Shown one piece after another: positions 30,252 to 32,826 of a DNA stretch of 32,826 nucleotides (positions within the stretch are counted from its first letter, which is position 1; the number at the start of each line of letters is the position of its first letter). Source of the stretch: Candidatus Bathyarchaeota archaeon (GTDB lineage: Archaea; Thermoproteota; Bathyarchaeia; TCS64); assembly GCA_016783455.1 (NCBI GenBank), contig JADHWN010000021.1, forward strand, positions 1 through 32,826, written 5' to 3'. The notes beneath the pieces are model-generated. The model ran no database searches and was not told where the DNA came from. It saw only the letters and a program-made list of their open reading frames with translations. Position numbers and translations under genes: made by a program.

Positions 30252-30826
30252 TCGGGCTTGCGTCCGAAGGCCAGGACGAGGTCCACGAGCTGCTTCTGGT
30301 CGACCTCCGCCCTGCTCCTCCAGTCGATGTATAGGTTGCCGCTCTCGTCCTCGCCGAGGTAGCCCTCATCTATGTACCTGTCGACGTTCATCTTCGCCCG
30401 CCAGCCCGGAAGCTTCTCGGCGAGGGCCCTCTCGACGTCGACGCGGGGGGTCTTCCCCTGCCTCGAGATGAGGAACGCGATGGTCACGGCCAGCCCGGCG
30501 ATGTCGTCTATCCTCCAGCCTATCGTCTTGGCGGTCTTCTGGTCGACGGAGCCCCTCATGGTGATGTAGAACCTGGCGTCCGCTAGCTGAGCCCTCGTGG
30601 GCTCGATGATGTCGGGGTCGTCGAGGGCGCGCGTGACCTGAAGATCTAAGGGCTTAAGCTGGTTGTCCAGGACGTCGACGACGTCGAGCCACTCGGCTCC
30701 CAGATCCTGCCGTAGCTCCCAGCCCCTTACGCCGGGGAGCCTGTGGTGCTTGAAGAACAGAAGGTGGACCGCGTCCTTGATCTTCCTGGAGTATCTTGTA
30801 TCCGAGCTCTTTACCCTTCTCGCCAT
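30248..30826 (-). CDS. Tandem winged-helix protein, candidate KITE subunit of an SMC complex
   Basis: A 192-residue protein downstream of the SMC gene. Two winged-helix units are visible: one covering about 12-95 ([36 protein letters not shown]), and one about 108-175 ([50 protein letters not shown]). This plan is that of KITE proteins (ScpB, MukE, Nse1/Nse3), which clamp the kleisin of SMC complexes; the second unit especially recalls Nse1/MAGE. Start ATG 30826 ([16 protein letters not shown]), overlapping the previous gene by 16 nt; a longer frame upstream is only a shadow of that gene. Family is inferred from fold pattern and context, not from a clear match. Confidence 0.65.
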   Translation of the reverse strand: MARRVKSSDTRYSRKIKDAVHLLFFKHHRLPGVRGWELRQDLGAEWLDVVDVLDNQLKPLDLQVTRALDDPDIIEPTRAQLADARFYITMRGSVDQKTAKTIGWRIDDIAGLAVTIAFLISRQGKTPRVDVERALAEKLPGWRAKMNVDRYIDEGYLGEDESGNLYIDWRSRAEVDQKQLVDLVLAFGRKPD

Positions 30827-31602
30827 CTTCTCCACTCCTCGTAGTCTACCATTACTGGCAGCGATATCATCTTCTGCGTCTTGGCGCCCAACTGCTCCTC
30901 CAGGGGTGTGAGGTAGACGTTGTCGCCGAACCTGTCCATCTCCACGATGGCGTATCCGTAGCCCACCAGGTAGCACGTGATGTAAGCCCTCACCAGGGTC
31001 TCCCGGTAGGTCTCCCTGCCGATCCATTCCCAGTAGGGGATACGCCCCTGCCCCTCTGAGACCTCTTTCATCTCCGCCCAGTAGGATTCCAGGGTCTCCG
31101 AGAAGCCCTCCAGGGGTATCAGCCCAAGCTCTTGGGCCTCCAGCCACGTTGCGGAGCCTGCGTCGACTGGGCTGACCTGATCCTCCGACCACCTCTCCTC
31201 CATGGGGAGGAGGTCGCTCCAGTACCCGAGGGCTCCGCCAAGGGTCTTGGCTGATATCTGCTCGAGCTCGACGACGGGGTGCCAAGACTTGAGGAAGGCC
31301 TCGGCAACGGCGCCGACATCCATCATCATGAGCTGCTGCTGGAGCATGAAGGGGTCCTTGTAGAGCGTCGTTGACTGGTGCTGGATCCAATCGCTCTGCT
31401 TCTCCAAGACGTTGGACAGCTCCTTGATGGCCGACGCGTCGAGGCAGAACTCCTCCAGTGACACCACCTGGGGATAGTGCCGCCTTATCACGGAGAGGAC
31501 ATAGTCTACGTCCACCGCGAAGGGGTCGAGGGCGCCCTCGGAGACGGAGCGACAGATGGCGATCACGCCCTCCAGTTGGGCCCTGCCCTTCCTATCACTC
31601 AA
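30811..31602 (-). CDS. SMC-operon protein, possible kleisin
   Basis: A 263-residue mostly helical protein encoded between SMC and the KITE candidate. It starts at TTG 31602, overlapping the SMC stop by 8 nt. The N-terminal segment [19 protein letters not shown] followed by [17 protein letters not shown] resembles the opening of ScpA-like kleisins (a D-P-F/GPLDLL-like turn, then two helices). The middle is rich in Trp, Glu and Met, and the end has [20 protein letters not shown] and VDYEEWRRW, perhaps a small winged helix. Gene order SMC, this protein, KITE favours a kleisin. The sequence evidence alone is weak, and another SMC-associated role is possible. Confidence 0.5.
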   Translation of the reverse strand: MSDRKGRAQLEGVIAICRSVSEGALDPFAVDVDYVLSVIRRHYPQVVSLEEFCLDASAIKELSNVLEKQSDWIQHQSTTLYKDPFMLQQQLMMMDVGAVAEAFLKSWHPVVELEQISAKTLGGALGYWSDLLPMEERWSEDQVSPVDAGSATWLEAQELGLIPLEGFSETLESYWAEMKEVSEGQGRIPYWEWIGRETYRETLVRAYITCYLVGYGYAIVEMDRFGDNVYLTPLEEQLGAKTQKMISLPVMVDYEEWRRWREG

Positions 31603-32826
31603 CGTCCTCTACCATCCGTATGGTGGAGACGCCCTCGGTCTTGTGGATCATTACGACGTGGACGTCCTGCCCCCTGAAGGTGATCTGGCTGGGAGTGATG
31701 GCCAGATACTGGTTCTTGGAGTCCTCGAGGGTCTGGACGATGAACTCGGAGACGATCTCCTTATTCCTCGGATCCATGTGGAGGTCAAACTCGTCCACCG
31801 CCCTGAATGGGGAGAGGACGTTCTGCTGCAGCGAGAGGAGGAACGCCATCACCGACGTGCTCCGCTCCCCGCCGCTGTGGGTGTAGGGGTCGAGCCTGCT
31901 CGGCTCAGCACCCTTGAAGCCGACCCATATCTCTAAGCCGGCGGCCTCTATGTCGTGGGTGTTGATGAGCCTCACCTCGCCGGTGGCCTGGAGCATGTAG
32001 AGGAGGCTCTGGTAGCGGCTGTTAACCTCCTCTAGGAGGTCCCGCATCACCTCGGCCCACATCCTCGTCCTCTCGTCTATCTCGCCCATGACCTGGCGGC
32101 GGTTCTCCTTGACCTGCTCAACCTTCTCCTGGAGATCTTTGAAGGTCTGGGAGTAGGACTCGAACATCGCCTCGGCGTCCTCCGAGACGTTCGCCAACCC
32201 CAATAGTATCCCGCTGACCTTCCTTATCTCCCCCAGGATGTCGTCCGACGAGCGACCCGTCTCAACCCTTGAACCCTTTATCAGGGCCTCCGCCTCGGCG
32301 TCGTTGAGGTCCCGCCTCAGCCTGTCGATGTCCGCCCTGAACTCGTCAATCCTCCTCTTGAGCCGCCCCCGGCGATCCGTGAGGAGAGCCATGCTGATAC
32401 GCCCGTCGATGTACCTGTCGTTGGCCTCATCGATGCGGGCGTTGGTTATCGCGATCTCCTCCATGACGTCCTTCAGCCCCGCGTCCGCCTCGCTCAGCTT
32501 CTTGCTCAGGGAGTCGACAGAGGTCTCCATCCCCGAGCGCTGCTTCGAGAGGTCATCCTGCCAGGAGTCGTAGGCCTCCGTCTGGCTCTCCTCGAACTCG
32601 CTCACGAGGTTGAAGTAATCGTCCAGGGTGGTGGGCCCGTCCTTGAGCCGCTCCTTGAGGGCCTCTGCGCTGATCTCGAAGCGCCTCTTCGACTCTTGGA
32701 ACGTCGAGGTCATACCGTCGAGCTGAGTCAACCTGTCTTTCGAGTTGCCGATGGTATACTCGCAGATACCGACTGTCCTCTCAAGCTCAACCCGCTTCTC
32801 GACGAGGAGGGCGTAGTTGTCCCGAT
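31595..32826 (-). CDS. SMC-family ATPase, Smc5/6-like, C-terminal part (5' end beyond window)
   Basis: Only the last ~409 residues are visible; the reading frame is open through the right edge, so TTG 32731 is not the start. The visible part is a long coiled coil (charged heptads, about residues 1-260), then the C-terminal head: signature [20 protein letters not shown] and Walker B region [17 protein letters not shown], followed by a D-loop-like end and a final strand VVMIHKTEG. The signature SGGERS and [14 protein letters not shown] are closer to eukaryotic Smc5 and Smc6 than to bacterial/archaeal Smc (which has SGGEKSLTALAF and VLDEIDAALD). It probably forms a complex with the two proteins encoded downstream and acts on DNA topology, repair or plasmid control. 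Confidence 0.85.
   Translation of the reverse strand, partial: RDNYALLVEKRVELERTVGICEYTIGNSKDRLTQLDGMTSTFQESKRRFEISAEALKERLKDGPTTLDDYFNLVSEFEESQTEAYDSWQDDLSKQRSGMETSVDSLSKKLSEADAGLKDVMEEIAITNARIDEANDRYIDGRISMALLTDRRGRLKRRIDEFRADIDRLRRDLNDAEAEALIKGSRVETGRSSDDILGEIRKVSGILLGLANVSEDAEAMFESYSQTFKDLQEKVEQVKENRRQVMGEIDERTRMWAEVMRDLLEEVNSRYQSLLYMLQATGEVRLINTHDIEAAGLEIWVGFKGAEPSRLDPYTHSGGERSTSVMAFLLSLQQNVLSPFRAVDEFDLHMDPRNKEIVSEFIVQTLEDSKNQYLAITPSQITFRGQDVHVVMIHKTEGVSTIRMVEDVE

Noticed and set aside
30827-31390. Long N-terminal extension of the KITE-like frame
   Set aside because: It is an arginine/glycine/proline-rich frame antiparallel in phase to the preceding 263-residue gene, a typical GC-rich shadow. 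ATG 30826 gives the folded protein.
1-32826. CRISPR arrays, insertion sequences, prophage or integrase genes
   Set aside because: No regularly spaced repeats, transposase or integrase motifs were seen on either strand.

Overview
This window is archaeal chromosomal DNA, moderately GC-rich, with tightly packed genes, many 4-16 nt overlaps between co-directional genes, frequent TTG/GTG starts, and TATA boxes lying 25-35 nt upstream of several start codons, which suggests leaderless transcripts. The gene content (MCM with a GINS subunit, aLhr-type helicase, Trm1, an RrmJ/FtsJ-like methyltransferase, an intron-bearing tRNA-Tyr, Ogg2-type glycosylase, F420-type flavodiiron protein, archaeosortases) excludes bacteria. 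A TACK-group lineage such as Bathyarchaeia is my best guess, but I cannot place it firmly.

Layout. 1-5.0 kb (+): PRPP synthetase (its first few residues are off the left edge), a small conserved protein of unknown function, a thioredoxin/thioredoxin reductase pair, tRNase Z and a flavodiiron protein. Together these point to redox control and oxygen defence in an anaerobe. 4.9-7.3 kb (-): a membrane protein, then an Fe-S assembly operon, iscS-iscU plus a 48-residue cysteine protein. IscS has lost the lysine that binds PLP. 7.35-8.8 kb: a cupin-like protein, tRNA-Tyr(GUA) with a 42-nt intron (-), a gene-poor stretch, and a CBS-pair protein. 8.8-12.5 kb (-): an ATP-dependent corrinoid activator, MtnA, and Ogg2 glycosylase. 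12.6-18.6 kb (+): GINS subunit, an AT-rich gap, MCM helicase and an Lhr-type helicase, forming a replication/repair block. 18.6-21.1 kb: AroM-like protein (+) and two RNA methyltransferases (-).

21.2-30.25 kb (+) is the accessory part. A zinc-ribbon/winged-helix protein is coupled to a MinD-like ATPase. A PadR-type repressor then reads away from an overlapping operon: GT2 glycosyltransferase, archaeosortase, second archaeosortase, and a large protein with a DUF2357/DUF524-like C-terminus. The glycosyltransferase and the first archaeosortase carry the same extra module: an extracellular jelly-roll-like domain followed by a PGMVxPE motif, a membrane helix and a basic tail, which looks like a sorting signal. 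This is the most unusual feature of the window: the transpeptidase-like enzyme and its operon partner both seem to carry a candidate substrate tail.

30.25-32.8 kb (-): a convergent operon with the C-terminal half of an SMC protein whose signature and Walker B motifs resemble Smc5/Smc6, a 263-residue possible kleisin and a 192-residue tandem winged-helix (KITE-like) protein. Its last gene shares its terminal bases with the end of the DUF2357-like gene.
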